Source of the DNA: Candidatus Gastranaerophilales bacterium
GTDB lineage: Bacteria; Cyanobacteriota; Vampirovibrionia; Gastranaerophilales; Gastranaerophilaceae
Assembly (NCBI GenBank): GCA_900768915.1
Contig: CAAGEQ010000034.1
Location: 1-64,000, forward strand
Length of the DNA: 64,000 nt
Direction of reading: 5' to 3'
Made by a program: the position numbers and the translations under genes. Every line of letters starts with the position of its first letter. The first letter of the stretch is position 1. Under the pieces are notes generated by a model. The model was not told the DNA's origin, searched no databases, and saw only the letters and a program-made list of their open reading frames with translations. Positions 63,763 through 64,000 of the stretch are shown here, one piece after another.

Positions 63763-64000
63763 AAAATCCCCAAATAGCAGAAAAGACAGACGCTGGTACA
63801 TCTGTCATTTCAATTGTGAATATGAATATCAAAGAATTTGCGATTTAAAACTTTTGTTTTAAAGCTGAATTCAAGTATTTTAATCTTAACTTTGCCCTAA
63901 TTTACTCAACTAAAATTTTATCTTAAATCCCGCTTACATTTATATAAAGTTTTTCTTTCTTTGAAAATTGCTTTTTTTATTTTTGTTTTGTTACATAACT
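63763..64000. other. Gene-free right edge
   Basis: AT-rich, no ORF. ACAGACG...ATCTGT around 63786-63807 is a minor imperfect inverted repeat. No terminator with a clear T-tract follows rarA. Confidence 0.4.

Noticed and set aside
1..64000. CRISPR arrays or rRNA genes
   Set aside because: No regularly spaced direct repeats with unique spacers and no rRNA signature sequence were seen on reading through.

Overview
The window is strongly AT-rich bacterial chromosome. It is best explained as a non-photosynthetic relative of the cyanobacteria, probably a gut Gastranaerophilales/Melainabacteria lineage. The main evidence is a response regulator (57195-57947) that reads like cyanobacterial RpaB/Ycf27, set among MEP-pathway isoprenoid genes, GT5 glycogen synthase, many TPR proteins and an EF-hand protein. 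The lineage is an inference from remembered family signatures; the gene functions do not depend on it.

Layout. 0-2.6 kb: a group 1/2 sigma-70 factor, an orphan MalF-type sugar ABC permease and tRNA-Gly(TCC). 2.6-3.7 kb: no intact gene, but recognisable decayed copies of genes that are intact elsewhere in the window (a YD-repeat secreted protein, an N6-adenine methylase start, and an upstream region). 3.7-32.6 kb: a dense defence and mobility island holding, in order, a Hachiman-like hamAB pair, a Mu-like MuA/MuB transposition operon, a DUF1016/YhcG-type nuclease, a YD-repeat secreted protein, a methylase plus PLD-SNF2 helicase restriction system with a membrane protein behind it, a catalytic-domain-only tyrosine recombinase, an ABC-three-component (ABC-3C) system with a PD-(D/E)xK effector, and a complete type I restriction-modification locus (hsdM, SieB-like membrane gene, hsdS with a C-terminal extension, hsdR) followed by a small truncated ORF.

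32.6-53 kb is mainly housekeeping: TPR protein and calcineurin-like phosphoesterase, EF-hand protein, an apparently exported DXS-like thiamine-diphosphate enzyme, a membrane-anchored GT5 glycogen synthase, dut, tpiA, a CoA-disulfide reductase-like enzyme, rimO, a zinc-ribbon membrane protein, comF, ispG, and a three-gene set of a MotA/ZorA-like channel protein, a MotB/ZorB-like OmpA protein and a UPF0210 protein. 53.3-56.8 kb is a DpnII-type restriction-modification operon (dpnA-type methylase, dam, DpnII nuclease) with a fourth membrane coiled-coil gene. 57-64 kb holds tRNA-His(GTG), the RpaB-like regulator, a TPR protein, an FtsB/DivIC-like protein, an envelope protein, tRNA-Cys(GCA), mnmE and rarA.

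Two observations stand out. First, the decayed locus at 2.87-3.21 kb joins a sequence matching 8063-8156 directly to one matching 13057-13545. It therefore looks like a paralogous empty site for a roughly 4.9-kb insertion (8144-13056) that carries the Mu-like operon and the DUF1016 nuclease, flanked by 13-bp direct repeats. Second, at least eight genes have a -10 box (usually TATAAT) ending exactly six bases before the ATG and no Shine-Dalgarno sequence, which predicts frequent leaderless transcription next to SD-led genes. No CRISPR array and no rRNA gene was seen.
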